Assembly (NCBI GenBank): GCA_963576735.1
Contig: OY755197.1
Span: forward strand, 9,312,501 to 9,376,500
Length of the DNA: 64,000 bases
Direction of reading: 5' to 3'
From: Bedellia somnulentella
Lineage: Eukaryota; Arthropoda; Insecta; Lepidoptera; Bedelliidae
The notes below the pieces were generated by a model. The model was not told the origin of the DNA, searched no databases, and saw nothing but the letters and a program-made list of their open reading frames with translations. Shown here piece after piece: positions 62,301 through 64,000 of the stretch. Position numbers and translations under genes: made by a program. How positions within the stretch are numbered: the stretch's first letter is position 1; each line of letters begins with the position of its first letter.

Positions 62301-64000
62301 CATATTTTAGGCAACCCAATGTTACGTTCTTCGCCCACGAGCCAACCCTTGACTTCAAAAATAGTCACATTCATCGTTCTTATCTCTTTTGTGAATTTCC
62401 CCGAAATGACTGTACTAATTGGCCTAGACTTCGTTTTTAAAACGTACCCTTTTTATGTTTTAAATTGATAAAATACATCAAACTAAACAACTTTGCCTGT
62501 GGAATACTTATCTAAAATATTGTATTTTCCAAAATAATTAATACATAAAAAGTGTCGTACCTAGATCAAACTGAGAAAGTATAGTGAGGTTCTTAGCCTC
62601 AGCTGAAATTTAAAAAAAAACATCTTGTGATTTGACCATGGAAGTATTATTTAAACAGGAACGCGCGCTGGCGACCTAAAGTGTCCTGAAAAAGGATGGC
62701 TAACTAGCTAACTGTGTCTCGTTTTAAGTAGGGTGACCATCTGTTGGTGTTTTTATAACAGTTCCTCTAAAGGATACAAAAACACTTATATTTACATATT
62801 TTGAATGTTTTTGTTCATGAAAACCTCATGTGGGGACCTGATGCAGCCTTTGACACGGTAGCTCAATTGGCAGAGCGACGGGGGCGTATACCCGAGGTCG
62901 CGGGTTCGATCCCCACCTGTGTCGAAATTTTTCTTTCCTTTATTTATTAGTTATATTTACATACATACATTATAAAAAATATTTATTATAAAAACACTTA
63001 TATTTACATATATACATTGTTTTTGGTAAATCAACGTGTTTTTTATACATATTTATTCTTAATTAATAGAATATAAAAGAATGAGTAGCCAGTGCTTGAG
63101 GATTAAAATTTCCTCAGCCACTTTTTGAGCAAAACCAAATTCAAATCGTTTAATGCATTCATGTGGTAAAGTTCGAGATGATACAGGTTATTTTATTTAT
63201 GGTTCCATAACATGAACCCATATTTACCACTATTAAATGATAAAAGCTCCAAAACACTCAAACAGATGATAAATTGTGGACACCACATTTATCTTGTTTC
63301 GATGGGGATACCCGTGACAAATATTAATATCCCTTTTGCCAAACTTAACCAATCATTTCTCTCCAAATCGATAGGCGACAATAATAATTAAAATAAAATA
63401 CAAAAAAGGAACATTTTATAACCTGCTTTTTATAAAATACTCCCTATAAATAAGTTTAATTTGTTTTTCTTTGAACTTAATCTCGACTGGCAACCGTGCG
63501 AGCGGGACACACTTCTCTCTCACACGGCTCTCGTTCTAGGACGTTTCTCTGCTTGACAGTCTTTAAAAGATAATTAACTTTATTGCATGGTAATAAATTG
63601 CATTTTTGTTTACCATATTTTTGTGAGTACTCTCTCCTGTTTAGTTAGTAGCTTCATGATTTGACCATATGATTTTTACTTTTATTTTAGCTTAGGCTAA
63701 GAAACTCACCATACTTTCTCAGTTTGATCTAGGCAGTGACACTTTTGAATTTTTTAATAATTTTGAAAATTTCAATATTTTAGATATGCATTCCATAGAC
63801 AAAGTTGTTTAGTTTGATGGCGTTAATCGATTTAAAGTATAAAAAGGGTATGTTTTAAAAGCGAGGTCTAGGCCAATTATATCAAAACTATACATAAAAC
63901 AATAAAATATAATTCCAGGCGATCCAATGCTCTGTTCATCCCCCACAAGCCAGCTTTGTCTATCAGAGATGGTGGCGGACGCGGCGGACGATAAGTTTGA
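26255..64000 (+). CDS. Mitf: Mitf (MITF/TFE bHLH-zip transcription factor), whole gene, 3' end outside window
   Basis: Nuclear/lysosomal transcription factor of the MITF/TFEB/TFE3 family; in this family the protein binds CACGTG E-boxes, drives lysosomal and autophagy genes, and is held at lysosomes by Rag GTPases. Twelve coding exons join in frame with GT-AG introns: 26255-26385, 39428-39530, 42282-42386, 46537-46638, 47344-47460, 49355-49490, 51175-51416, 52768-52881, 54111-54210, 55235-55356, 61521-61638, 63919-64000+. Order in the product: QLMRE segment (~60-75), conserved helical block (~110-145), acidic activation segment (~187-205), basic region (~222-239), HLH and zipper (~239-325), C-terminal DPML-SSPTS block (~465-475). 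Introns 1 (13.0 kb), 3 (4.2 kb) and 10 (6.2 kb) are swollen by transposons. The family call is near certain; the first exon is a proposal and other promoters may exist. The stop codon is not in the window. Confidence 0.93.
26524..26668 (-). mobile_element. SINE-A (second subfamily), 5'-truncated
   Basis: CACGGCCATTAATCCCAAAAAG to CGCCCAAAAACCACTTAG; some 40 bp missing near TCAGCTAGCTAG. Confidence 0.75.
26738..26988 (-). mobile_element. LINE-B 3' fragment
   Basis: CATA tail, ATTATTTCCCTTTGGGGTAG to TTGGCTCTATAGATC. Confidence 0.8.
26990..27104 (+). mobile_element. LINE-B 3' fragment, inverted partner
   Basis: Meets the previous fragment head to head at about 26989; ends CTAATGACGTAAATATG. 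Confidence 0.65.
27105..27670. other. No gene; hairpin at 27508-27595
   Basis: GCTGCAGGGCAAGCACGAG is mirrored by CTCGTGCTTGCCCTACAGC about 50 bp later. Confidence 0.6.
27672..28262. repeat. ~85 bp direct repeats around a SINE-A
   Basis: 27672-27757 and 28180-28262 share GACGGCTGGCTGACAGTCGC and CATCATTTGACGCTACACTG. Confidence 0.8.
27884..28114 (-). mobile_element. SINE-A, tail eroded
   Basis: CTCATAGCTATAAATACC to CCGACTACACACAGC. Confidence 0.7.
28263..29378. other. No gene recognised
   Basis: AT-rich, with no frame above 60 codons and no family match. Confidence 0.5.
29379..30361. mobile_element. DNA transposon with ~45 bp inverted ends, hosting a SINE-C
   Basis: The left end GTCTGGCAGGCTAAGGAAGG and its complement at 30342-30361 are the tips of inverted repeats that extend through CAGTGGCCACTGTGAGATTT. 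No transposase is visible. A SINE-C (29692-30056) entered it later. Confidence 0.7.
29692..30056 (-). mobile_element. SINE-C, full length, nested in a TIR element
   Basis: ACATAAACATAAACGTTCACG tail. The head on the minus strand is CAACCGTGATAGCCCAGTGG with B box GTTCAAATCCTGGG. Holds ATCACGTGAC and TCACGTGATAGG. Confidence 0.9.
30362..31216. other. No gene recognised
   Basis: A decayed SINE-C-like head (GTGTAGGCCCGTACCATGAC) may lie at 30730-30775. Confidence 0.4.
31217..31253 (-). mobile_element. Isolated 37 bp piece of SINE-C
   Basis: GTACTCACGTGATAGGGGGC and AGGCCTATCGCCG, with no SINE-C on either side. Confidence 0.6.
31254..31907. other. No gene; possible old SINE-A trace at 31650-31830
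   Basis: GGTAAATAGAGGTTTGG and GAAATGGAGTACTGG resemble a very old SINE-A. Confidence 0.35.
31908..32163 (-). mobile_element. SINE-A, full length with target duplication
   Basis: CATATTGTTTG before the tail and CATATTGTTGA after the head give a ~10 bp duplication. Confidence 0.85.
32185..32474 (-). mobile_element. SINE-A with MITE-D inserted
   Basis: ACCGGTCTCCAACCGCACCC before and GTTGCTTCTTACGGCATCC after the MITE; head CCGACATTACAAAGCTG. Confidence 0.7.
32253..32390 (+). mobile_element. MITE-D copy 3
   Basis: 138 bp, ends CGCCTGATTTCTGAATTGAG and CAGAAATCAGGCG, followed by TAA. It interrupts another SINE-A at the same internal position as copy 2. Confidence 0.8.
32674..32922 (-). mobile_element. 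SINE-A, full length with target duplication
   Basis: ATTGAGATATTGT before and ATTGAGAAATTGT after. Confidence 0.85.
33187..33429 (-). mobile_element. SINE-A (second subfamily)
   Basis: CACGGCCATAAATCCCAAAAAG to CCGGCACTACACTTG. Confidence 0.85.
34170..34388 (-). mobile_element. SINE-A (second subfamily) with small deletion
   Basis: CTCGGCCATAAAACCC to CCGGCACTACGCGGC; about 25 bp missing after GATGGGTCCGCATCC. Confidence 0.85.
34408..34651 (-). mobile_element. SINE-A, hybrid subfamily
   Basis: The 3' half is of the first subfamily and the head of the second (GTAGCGACATTCTAAGCCGG). It is almost identical to the copy at 41541. Confidence 0.9.
35183..35612. mobile_element. MITE in a SINE-A, carrying promoter-like motifs
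   Basis: It starts GGCTATTTGACT and ends AGTCAAATAGCC, flanked by TA. It splits the SINE-A at 35008-35680. Inside are GTCACGTGAC (35332-35341), the palindromic CLEAR/E-box, an inverted CCAAT box, TATAAA near 35386 and the CRE TGACGTCA (35435-35442). Confidence 0.7.
35332..35341. promoter_or_regulatory. GTCACGTGAC, perfect CLEAR/E-box palindrome
   Basis: This ten-base palindrome is the CLEAR motif bound by TFEB/MITF-type proteins. It lies in Mitf intron 1, inside a MITE, so it could allow autoregulation. Function is inferred. Confidence 0.4.
35681..36953. other. No gene; LINE-like scrap at 36580-36720
   Basis: CAATAGACCAAAACTGCTGC...GGCTTCCCCTAGATATGCC resembles the 3' region of common lepidopteran LINEs; low certainty. 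Confidence 0.4.
36954..37062 (+). mobile_element. SINE-A with large internal deletion
   Basis: Head GCTGTGTAGTGTCGGC joins GTAGCTAGCTCTGGCTACCCC directly. Confidence 0.8.
37271..37519 (-). mobile_element. SINE-A, full length with target duplication
   Basis: TAGTTCATAACATAC lies on both sides. Confidence 0.9.
37520..37968. other. No gene recognised
   Basis: AT-rich intron sequence. Confidence 0.5.
37969..38204 (-). mobile_element. SINE-A, short tail, target duplication
   Basis: TTTATGCTT on both sides. Confidence 0.85.
38205..38794. other. No gene recognised
   Basis: AT-rich intron sequence. Confidence 0.5.
38795..38982 (-). mobile_element. SINE-A, 5'-truncated
   Basis: CACGGCTTGAAATCCCTAAAAG to GCCCCAATAACGTTATAG. 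Confidence 0.8.
38983..39427. other. Intron end before Mitf exon 2; LINE-like scrap at 39060-39120
   Basis: GAGCCCCTCGGCCTCGGTGTG resembles a LINE 3' end also seen near 51950. Confidence 0.4.
39428..39530 (+). CDS. Mitf: Mitf exon 2, Rag-binding-like QLMRE segment
   Basis: The acceptor is ttgttccag and the donor is cag|gtatag. The exon begins with one base of a split codon and ends on a codon boundary. It encodes [15 protein letters not shown] followed by [16 protein letters not shown]. The SR-x5-QLMRE spacing matches the N-terminus of TFEB and MITF-A, which in vertebrates binds Rag GTPases and places the factor on lysosomes. This is strong evidence that the insect protein keeps nutrient-dependent control. 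Confidence 0.95.
39718..39905 (-). mobile_element. SINE-A, diverged
   Basis: TTCACGGCTATAATTCCAAAATAG to GCCCCAATACCCTG. Confidence 0.65.
40080..40281 (+). mobile_element. SINE-A with internal deletion
   Basis: TTTAGTGTCGGCTTAG; CCCATTACCAACAAG jumps to TGGCTGAGGAG; tail TCTATGTATGTAC. Confidence 0.8.
40282..40637. other. No gene recognised
   Basis: AT-rich intron sequence before the 233 bp array. Confidence 0.5.
40638..41336. repeat. Tandem array, three copies of a 233 bp unit
   Basis: AACTGAATGTAAATTATTTT starts at 40638, 40871 and 41104, giving an exact 233 bp period, and the units are almost identical. There is no coding and no tRNA or transposon signature. The near identity means recent expansion or conversion. 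Confidence 0.9.
41541..41785 (-). mobile_element. SINE-A, hybrid subfamily, target duplication
   Basis: AAAGTTATTTATA before and AAAGTTATTTATA after the element. Confidence 0.9.
41886..42244 (-). mobile_element. SINE-C, full length
   Basis: ACATAAACGTTCACACCG tail side and a tRNA-like head (complement of GATAGTCCAATGGGTAGAAC). TCACGTGATAGG present. Ends 37 bp before Mitf exon 3. Confidence 0.85.
42282..42386 (+). CDS. Mitf: Mitf exon 3
   Basis: Thirty-five codons in phase 0, acceptor gatattccag, donor cag|gtcggt. The product starts [14 protein letters not shown] and ends in [10 protein letters not shown], which corresponds to the vertebrate VPMEVLKVQT stretch before the LENPTKYH block. A Helitron begins only 25 bp after the donor. 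Confidence 0.95.
42412..43369 (+). mobile_element. Non-autonomous Helitron, copy 1
   Basis: It begins TCTATACTTATAATAAATC and ends ...GATCCACTAG|T, the TC...CTRR ends of Helitrons, with no terminal inverted repeats and no target duplication. A GTCT microsatellite lies at about 42534-42557. No Rep/helicase coding is visible. It starts 25 bp after the Mitf exon 3 donor. The base before it is T instead of the expected A. Confidence 0.7.
43743..44155 (-). pseudogene. C-terminal part of the Jockey-like LINE protein
   Basis: An open stretch encoding [38 protein letters not shown] and ending CYFKNV. It is typical of the tail after the RT domain in Jockey-like elements. The first residues of the longest frame (MRSWDDPL) come from the inserted Helitron and are not native. 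Confidence 0.75.
44156..45123 (-). mobile_element. Non-autonomous Helitron, copy 2 (inverted relative to copy 1)
   Basis: This is nearly the same sequence as 42412-43369 in reverse complement. On the minus strand it runs TCTATACTT...CACTAG and splits an antisense LINE exactly between A and T. Removing it restores the LINE reading VEKIQNKFTRF, which confirms both boundaries and Helitron-type insertion without target duplication. Apparent short frames inside it are not genes. Confidence 0.8.
45815..46042 (+). pseudogene. Harbinger transposase N-terminal fragment
   Basis: The frame encodes [19 protein letters not shown] and [14 protein letters not shown]. This matches the N-terminal region of HARBI1-like nucleases (D-x-RYRLSKE...). 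It is cut off by a SINE-A fragment at 46043 before any catalytic DDE residue, so it cannot be active. Confidence 0.75.
46043..46082 (-). mobile_element. SINE-A 3' fragment in the Harbinger element
   Basis: Only the TATG tail and about 20 bp of SINE-A 3' end remain. It breaks the transposase frame. Confidence 0.75.
46537..46638 (+). CDS. Mitf: Mitf exon 4, conserved LENPTRYH block
   Basis: Thirty-four codons, phase 0, acceptor cgttatag, donor cag|gtcagt. It encodes [17 protein letters not shown] followed by [12 protein letters not shown]. This is the most conserved part of MITF/TFEB/TFE3 outside the DNA-binding domain (vertebrate LENPTKYHIQQ...VKQYLS). The acceptor is close to the truncated 5' end of an antisense LINE (about 46515). 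Confidence 0.97.
46928..47140 (-). mobile_element. LINE-B 3' fragment, diverged
   Basis: CACATCATAAGTTCTCATTG to GCCGCCCTCTACTAAC. Confidence 0.7.
47209..47330 (+). mobile_element. SINE-C 3' part
   Basis: CACGCAAAACGTGGGTACTC to the hairpin and GTTATGTTATG; contains GTCACGTGATG. It ends 13 bp before Mitf exon 5. Confidence 0.85.
47344..47460 (+). CDS. Mitf: Mitf exon 5, serine-rich linker
   Basis: Thirty-nine codons in phase 0, acceptor aattccag, donor gag|gtcagt. The product is Ser/Pro/Thr-rich ([18 protein letters not shown]..., [11 protein letters not shown]). It occupies the position of the vertebrate linker that carries regulatory phosphosites. The APNSPMAML motif itself is not preserved, so phospho-control here cannot be inferred. 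A TA dinucleotide run follows 24 bp into the intron. Confidence 0.88.
47484..47505. repeat. (TA)n microsatellite
   Basis: About eleven TA units, 24 bp into the Mitf intron and directly before a truncated SINE-A. Confidence 0.85.
47506..47650 (+). mobile_element. SINE-A, 5'-truncated
   Basis: GGGCGATGCGTATGGAGACCC to GTGAGTATATGTATG. A SINE-A head scrap (GGGTAGTGCTATTCTAAG, minus) follows at 47668-47706. Confidence 0.8.
47707..48411. other. No gene recognised
   Basis: AT-rich intron sequence. Confidence 0.5.
48412..48955 (-). mobile_element. Old SINE-A split by SINE-C
   Basis: CCAAAGCTATAAAGTAAGG and CAGCCACTTTTGTAGTTG before; AAAAAGCCCCAATACGCTTC and GGACTAGTGCTATTCTTA after. Confidence 0.7.
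48490..48856 (-). mobile_element. SINE-C, full length, clear target duplication
   Basis: AGGTTTGAATAAACAATA before and AGGTTGAATAAACAATA after. tRNA-like head on the minus strand: A box TAGCCCAGTGGG and B box GTTCAAATCC. E-boxes TCACGTGAC (48561-48569) and TCACGTGA (48618-48625). Confidence 0.92.
49042..49284 (-). mobile_element. SINE-A, full length
   Basis: CACAGCTATAACTCCCTAG to CCGACGCTACAC; ends 70 bp before Mitf exon 6. Confidence 0.85.
49355..49490 (+). CDS. Mitf: Mitf exon 6, acidic activation segment and start of basic region
   Basis: Acceptor atttttcag, donor atga|gtgagt; 45 codons plus one base. It begins [13 protein letters not shown], an acidic/leucine helix matching the vertebrate activation domain DDVIDNIMRLDD. 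It ends [19 protein letters not shown], the N-terminal half of the basic region. The last base is completed by exon 7 to give the Ile of the MIERRRR motif. Confidence 0.97.
49574..49853 (-). mobile_element. SINE-C, old copy
   Basis: CACGCCGAATAGTTCGGCC and CCCACGTGATAGGTGG; head decayed but ends ATCTATCACGGTTG. Confidence 0.75.
49863..49942 (-). mobile_element. LINE-B end fragment
   Basis: CACGCTATTAGTTCCCATTG to GCCACTTTGGGCGATC. Confidence 0.7.
50264..50503 (+). mobile_element. SINE-A, full length with target duplication
   Basis: GTAGGTTTGA precedes the head and follows the tail. Confidence 0.9.
50727..50868 (-). mobile_element. LINE-B internal fragment
   Basis: CTTTTATTCTTCATACTTCGG to ATATCTCTTTTACCAG; no 3' tail. 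Confidence 0.7.
51175..51416 (+). CDS. Mitf: Mitf exon 7, basic-HLH and zipper
   Basis: Acceptor cgatttcag, donor cag|gtaata; two bases plus 80 codons. It encodes [19 protein letters not shown], a loop, [16 protein letters not shown] (helix 2) and a zipper ([21 protein letters not shown]). The DNA-contacting His, Glu and Arg of bHLH proteins are spaced correctly across the exon 6/7 join (about H229, E233, R237). The loop reads [10 protein letters not shown], where vertebrate members have four residues (DMRW), so it is six residues longer. Read-through into the intron gives a CA repeat, not coding sequence. Confidence 0.98.
51533..51575. repeat. (CA)n-type microsatellite
   Basis: Interrupted ACAC repeat 117 bp into Mitf intron 7. 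Confidence 0.8.
51576..52300. other. No gene; LINE-end-like stretch at 51890-51990
   Basis: GGTAAGCGTGGTGGACTATG and GGCTCGAGCCCCTTGGTGG look like the 3' end of a common lepidopteran LINE; family uncertain. Confidence 0.45.
52303..52467 (-). mobile_element. SINE-C 3' part
   Basis: From ACATAAACATTCACGCCGG to GGCAGGCCTATCGCC, stopping at the same place as the copies at 19798 and 31217. ATCACGTGAC and TCACGTGATAGG are present. Confidence 0.85.
52556..52712 (-). mobile_element. SINE-A, 5'-truncated and diverged
   Basis: CACGGCTATAAATCC to CGCCCAAAAATCACTTAAT. Confidence 0.7.
52768..52881 (+). CDS. Mitf: Mitf exon 8, end of zipper
   Basis: Thirty-eight codons, acceptor atattccag, donor cat|gtgagt. 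It starts [11 protein letters not shown], equivalent to vertebrate ELEMQARAHGL at the end of the leucine zipper, then turns into an acidic serine-rich tail ([15 protein letters not shown]). Confidence 0.96.
53095..53366 (+). mobile_element. LINE-B 3' end with intact C-terminus
   Basis: Encodes [39 protein letters not shown] and [10 protein letters not shown] with stop, then the hairpin and a single TATG. Confidence 0.85.
53500..53720 (+). mobile_element. SINE-C, very old copy
   Basis: B-box-like GGGTTCGAATTCTGAG, GTGACAGTGTATTCATAC and CCTATCACGTTGATTC keep the SINE-C order. Confidence 0.5.
54111..54210 (+). CDS. Mitf: Mitf exon 9, C-terminal region
   Basis: Acceptor tttttcag, donor atgg|gtattt; 33 codons plus one base. 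The product [20 protein letters not shown] resembles the VVKQE segment after the zipper in vertebrate members (KQEP is a SUMOylation-type context). Phase continues into exon 10. Confidence 0.9.
54263..54507 (+). mobile_element. SINE-A, full length
   Basis: CCGTGTAGTGTCGGTTTAG to GTGAGTATATGCATGTATA; starts 53 bp after Mitf exon 9. Confidence 0.85.
54560..54820 (+). mobile_element. SINE-D, lepidopteran tRNA-derived SINE
   Basis: The head is GTGGATAGCTGACTTAGC with B box GCGGGTTCGATCCCTGC. The body contains GAGTTAGTATCCCATAATAC and GTTTGGGGCTACC. The tail is TTTATTTATA repeats. This layout is common in moths and butterflies. Confidence 0.8.
54840..54925 (+). mobile_element. SINE-A 5' scrap
   Basis: GCCGTGCAGTGTCGGTTTAG, then decayed. 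Confidence 0.6.
54937..55132 (-). mobile_element. SINE-A (second subfamily), tail lost
   Basis: TCCCTAGAAGGGGTAGCC to GTAGTGACATTCTACACGG. Confidence 0.8.
55235..55356 (+). CDS. Mitf: Mitf exon 10, C-terminal region
   Basis: Acceptor tctattccag, donor aag|gtaatt; two bases plus 40 codons. It is acidic and leucine-rich ([20 protein letters not shown]) and ends HHKDIK. The following intron (6.2 kb) carries the Dong-type LINE. Confidence 0.9.
55384..55612 (+). mobile_element. SINE-A, diverged
   Basis: GCTGTATAGTCTCGGCTTCC to GAGATATGTATG; starts 28 bp after Mitf exon 10. Confidence 0.7.
55799..56045 (-). mobile_element. SINE-A, full length with target duplication
   Basis: AATATATATTCATA on both sides. 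Confidence 0.9.
56046..56439. other. No gene; intron flank of the Dong-type element
   Basis: AT-rich. Confidence 0.5.
56440..56458. repeat. (TAA)n at left flank of the Dong-type element
   Basis: Six TAA-type units directly precede the element. With the TAA tract at the other end they show the element entered a TAA microsatellite. Confidence 0.8.
56459..60376 (+). mobile_element. Dong/R4-clade non-LTR retrotransposon, apparently full length
   Basis: A 3.9 kb element with one long open frame sits in intron 10 between TAA repeats (56440-56457 and from about 60376). This is the target reported for the silkworm element Dong. GC content is much higher than in the flanks. The 5' leader (56459-56668) is GC-rich and the 3' leader is about 105 bp. 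No long target duplication can be seen because the target is itself a repeat. Confidence 0.85.
56669..60271 (+). CDS. Retrotransposon protein: reverse transcriptase with restriction-like endonuclease
   Basis: A 1200-residue intact frame. The N-terminus is basic and proline-rich (~20-75) and is followed by a Trp-containing helical region (~78-150) that may bind DNA. The reverse transcriptase has its first catalytic Asp at 602 ([10 protein letters not shown]), FQGDCLSP, and YMDD at 706-709. A C-terminal zinc knuckle CX2CX8HX4C uses C1007, C1010, H1019 and C1024. The endonuclease signature KPD...D is at 1092-1109 with a following K-rich helix. This order (RT, zinc knuckle, type IIS-like endonuclease) is that of the R2/R4 group, and the TAA target argues for R4/Dong. 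No stop or frameshift, so it may be recently active. The many overlapping frames on the other strand are shadows. Confidence 0.92.
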   Translation: MAENRNDERIGPLPRGYRWGASGAGAGRGSMRSPSRRRPARPPGRSARSPQPPDGLASVGTEATQSQQSVPAAGGTRRRMAWTVDMNRNAMRAYLRASGSRTGRTGYRAAMYREFLRLEPNLTVTEQNLADRVRYIQRSELFSTTELEQLRREAVPPLDEEPPLQVLPPVPEREVRREPIANLPDVGGAESDWGTVSLDLDLVRSALEETILEYRQVPLERRPRLPRVPLSIKVRDVVEAVNNMLPSFLESSMDLWDTDSILFGAAMTVCQFVGVRMPPTRAGGSRQAGSTSPRTRTRPAWMRRIESRITRARVLIGKLTSFRSGNNRPRVMRFVREALPGENVFNNSPEFACRLVERIDDLKQKIAAWGKRIRRYSERVKRYQQNRLFMSDQKKFYRTLERPDVVSTGQRPEKADVVAFWRGLWSLPVDHEEGRWFEAVEGACEPIAPMNPVNISEEDVVAAIRKAPNWKSPGPDGLHHYWLKGFTRCYATLARQFQSALESRTLPNFLTTGVTHLAPKSDATADPSQYRPITCLCTIYKTLTSVLSSKITQHIVDNNVISGAQNGCRGGSRGSKELLLIDAVVGQLVKRNRWNFSAGWIDYRKAFDSVPHTWLMRVLELYKIDSTVRHFLGQCMGCWRTILSLDGQRMTDADDQIDIRRGIFQGDCLSPVWFCLALNPLSTLLENSGTGFQFRRGGPRLPHLLYMDDLKLYAPTADRLAELLTITNDFSGSVKMELGVDKCAVIRVEKGHVVHSDGVDVGTNHLRALSEAETYRYLGMSQTIGVKVADVKQGVCEEFYERLKSVLNSYLSGVNKIRAINSWVMPVLMYTFGVLRWTQIELDALDRRVRTMMTSHRMHHPRSSVMRLYIPRKCGGRGLLSAKTMHNREVCNLRNYFLTMTDDSIRGEVVASDKGLTPLSLASQDWRTPEVLSTSDRESVWKEKELHGRFYKVLHEPYVDRKASLHWLRFGDLFGETEGFVCAIQDQVIKTRNYRKYILKDGTTDICRACGRPGESLRHVISGCSALANTEYLHRHNQAAKILHQELALKYGLLQQRLPYYKYLPEPILENDRAKIYWDRSVITDRTILANKPDIVVWDRSQSRVFLVDVTIPHDEGLVKADTEKRRKYLDLAHEITDMWGVTSTEITPIVLSANGLIPTSLATNLRRLDFCGVSVPAQMQKAVLLDTARIVRRFLNLTP
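60376..60436. repeat. (TAA)n/(TAAAA)n at right flank of the Dong-type element
   Basis: About seven perfect TAA units decay into TAAAA variants. This is either the remaining part of the target microsatellite or the element's own tail. Confidence 0.8.
60437..60780. other. No gene recognised
   Basis: AT-rich intron between the Dong-type element and MITE-D. Confidence 0.5.
60781..60914 (+). mobile_element. MITE-D copy 4 in Mitf intron 10
   Basis: The left end is CGCCCGATTTCTGAACTGAG. The right end is slightly shortened (CAATTCAGTAATCG) and followed by TAA. Confidence 0.75.
60915..61230. other. No gene recognised
   Basis: AT-rich intron sequence. Confidence 0.5.
61231..61481 (-). mobile_element. 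SINE-A, full length with target duplication
   Basis: TAATACATAAAT before and TAATACAAATAA after; ends 39 bp before Mitf exon 11. Confidence 0.85.
61521..61638 (+). CDS. Mitf: Mitf exon 11, C-terminal helix
   Basis: Acceptor tatttccag, donor caag|gtaatt; 39 codons plus one base. It encodes [16 protein letters not shown] and then [14 protein letters not shown], equivalent to the vertebrate KKDLDLMLLDDSL helix near the C-terminus. The last G of the exon needs two bases from the next exon. Confidence 0.92.
61639..62310. other. No gene; (GT)n at 62161-62208
   Basis: Intron 11 before the duplicated exon, with an interrupted GT microsatellite and AT-rich DNA. Confidence 0.6.
62311..62417 (+). other. 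Duplicated copy of the Mitf last exon (alternative or decayed exon)
   Basis: After an AG acceptor (catattttag) and in the same phase as exon 12, this stretch reads [12 protein letters not shown] against [12 protein letters not shown] in exon 12. Five of the eleven codons after the shared Gly differ only at synonymous positions (Leu, Ser, Ser, Thr, Gln), and just two change the residue. Similarity fades after about 18 codons. Read from exon 11, the frame would run into the TIR element at 62418 and stop at 62464-62466. It may be an alternative 3' exon or a relic. Confidence 0.55.
62852..62924 (+). tRNA. tRNA-like sequence, probably a pseudogene or SINE head
   Basis: It has a seven-pair acceptor stem (GACACGG with CCTGTGTC, one G-U), a D-arm GCTCAATTGGCAGAGC and a B-box/T-loop GGGTTCGATCCCC. 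The T-stem has one mismatch and the anticodon stem does not form with a seven-base loop, so a working tRNA is doubtful. Confidence 0.35.
63079..63128 (-). mobile_element. SINE-A scrap inside the TIR element
   Basis: GAGTAGCCAGTGCTTGAGG to TCCTCAGCCACTTTTTG. Confidence 0.5.
63919..64000 (+). CDS. Mitf: Mitf exon 12, conserved C-terminal block, cut by window edge
   Basis: The acceptor is ataattccag. Two bases complete Gly and the frame stays open to the edge: [19 protein letters not shown] and onwards. DPML-SSPTS matches the vertebrate DPLLSTMSPEAS block just before the serine-rich end, so only the final residues should be missing. Confidence 0.92.

Larger units (their letters stand above)
62418..63877. 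mobile_element. DNA transposon with ~220 bp inverted ends, TA target
   Basis: The left end ATTGGCCTAGACTTCG is mirrored by the right end CGAGGTCTAGGCCAAT. The arms 62418-62640 and about 63655-63877 match as reverse complements. TA flanks both ends, as for Tc1/mariner-type elements. No transposase is seen. The interior holds a tRNA-like stretch (62852) and a SINE-A fragment. It lies between the duplicated last exon and the real one, 41 bp before exon 12. Confidence 0.75.

Noticed and set aside
1..64000. CRISPR arrays, operons, bacterial promoters or terminators
   Set aside because: The spliced animal gene and the retroelement families show eukaryotic DNA; the repeats are dispersed SINEs, not spaced direct-repeat arrays.

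Overview
The window is animal nuclear DNA, most likely from a moth or butterfly (Lepidoptera). It is AT-rich and intron-dominated and has no operon structure. It carries TATG-tailed retroelements, a lepidopteran-type tRNA-derived SINE, short Helitrons and a Dong/R4-type retrotransposon. The species cannot be named from the sequence. Nearly all of the short open frames in the window are accidental or belong to transposons.

The one host gene I can support is Mitf, the insect orthologue of vertebrate MITF/TFEB/TFE3 (bHLH-leucine-zipper regulators of lysosome and metabolic genes). It lies on the + strand in at least twelve coding exons: a proposed first coding exon at 26255-26385, then 39428-39530, 42282-42386, 46537-46638, 47344-47460, 49355-49490, 51175-51416, 52768-52881, 54111-54210, 55235-55356, 61521-61638 and 63919 to the right edge, where the gene is still open. 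All junctions are GT-AG and all codon phases agree. Together they give about 490 residues: a Rag-binding-like N-terminal segment, a conserved helical region, an acidic activation segment, basic-HLH-zipper, and a TFEB-like C-terminus. A second copy of the start of the last exon sits at 62311. A possible distal promoter (Inr plus DPE) is at 14995.

Layout: 1-26 kb is repeat-rich sequence upstream of the proposed first coding exon. 26.4-39.4 kb is intron 1, with nested SINEs, MITEs and local duplications. 39.4-64 kb holds the conserved exons separated by transposon-filled introns. Intron 3 (42.4-46.5 kb) is a nest: a Jockey-like LINE cut by a Harbinger element and a Helitron, facing a second, inverted Helitron. 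Intron 10 (55.4-61.5 kb) carries an apparently intact Dong/R4-type LINE with a 1200-residue protein, sitting in a TAA microsatellite.

Two short retroelement families dominate. SINE-A (about 240 bp, roughly 55 full or partial copies) and SINE-C (about 370 bp, tRNA-derived, about 11 copies) share their 3' end with LINE-B (about 19 3'-end fragments). The shared part is a small two-stem hairpin followed by GTGA and TATG-type repeats, and its outer stem shows a compensatory base change between families. This suggests one LINE machinery moves all three. SINE-C also scatters CACGTG E-boxes of the kind the Mitf protein family binds through the Mitf locus.
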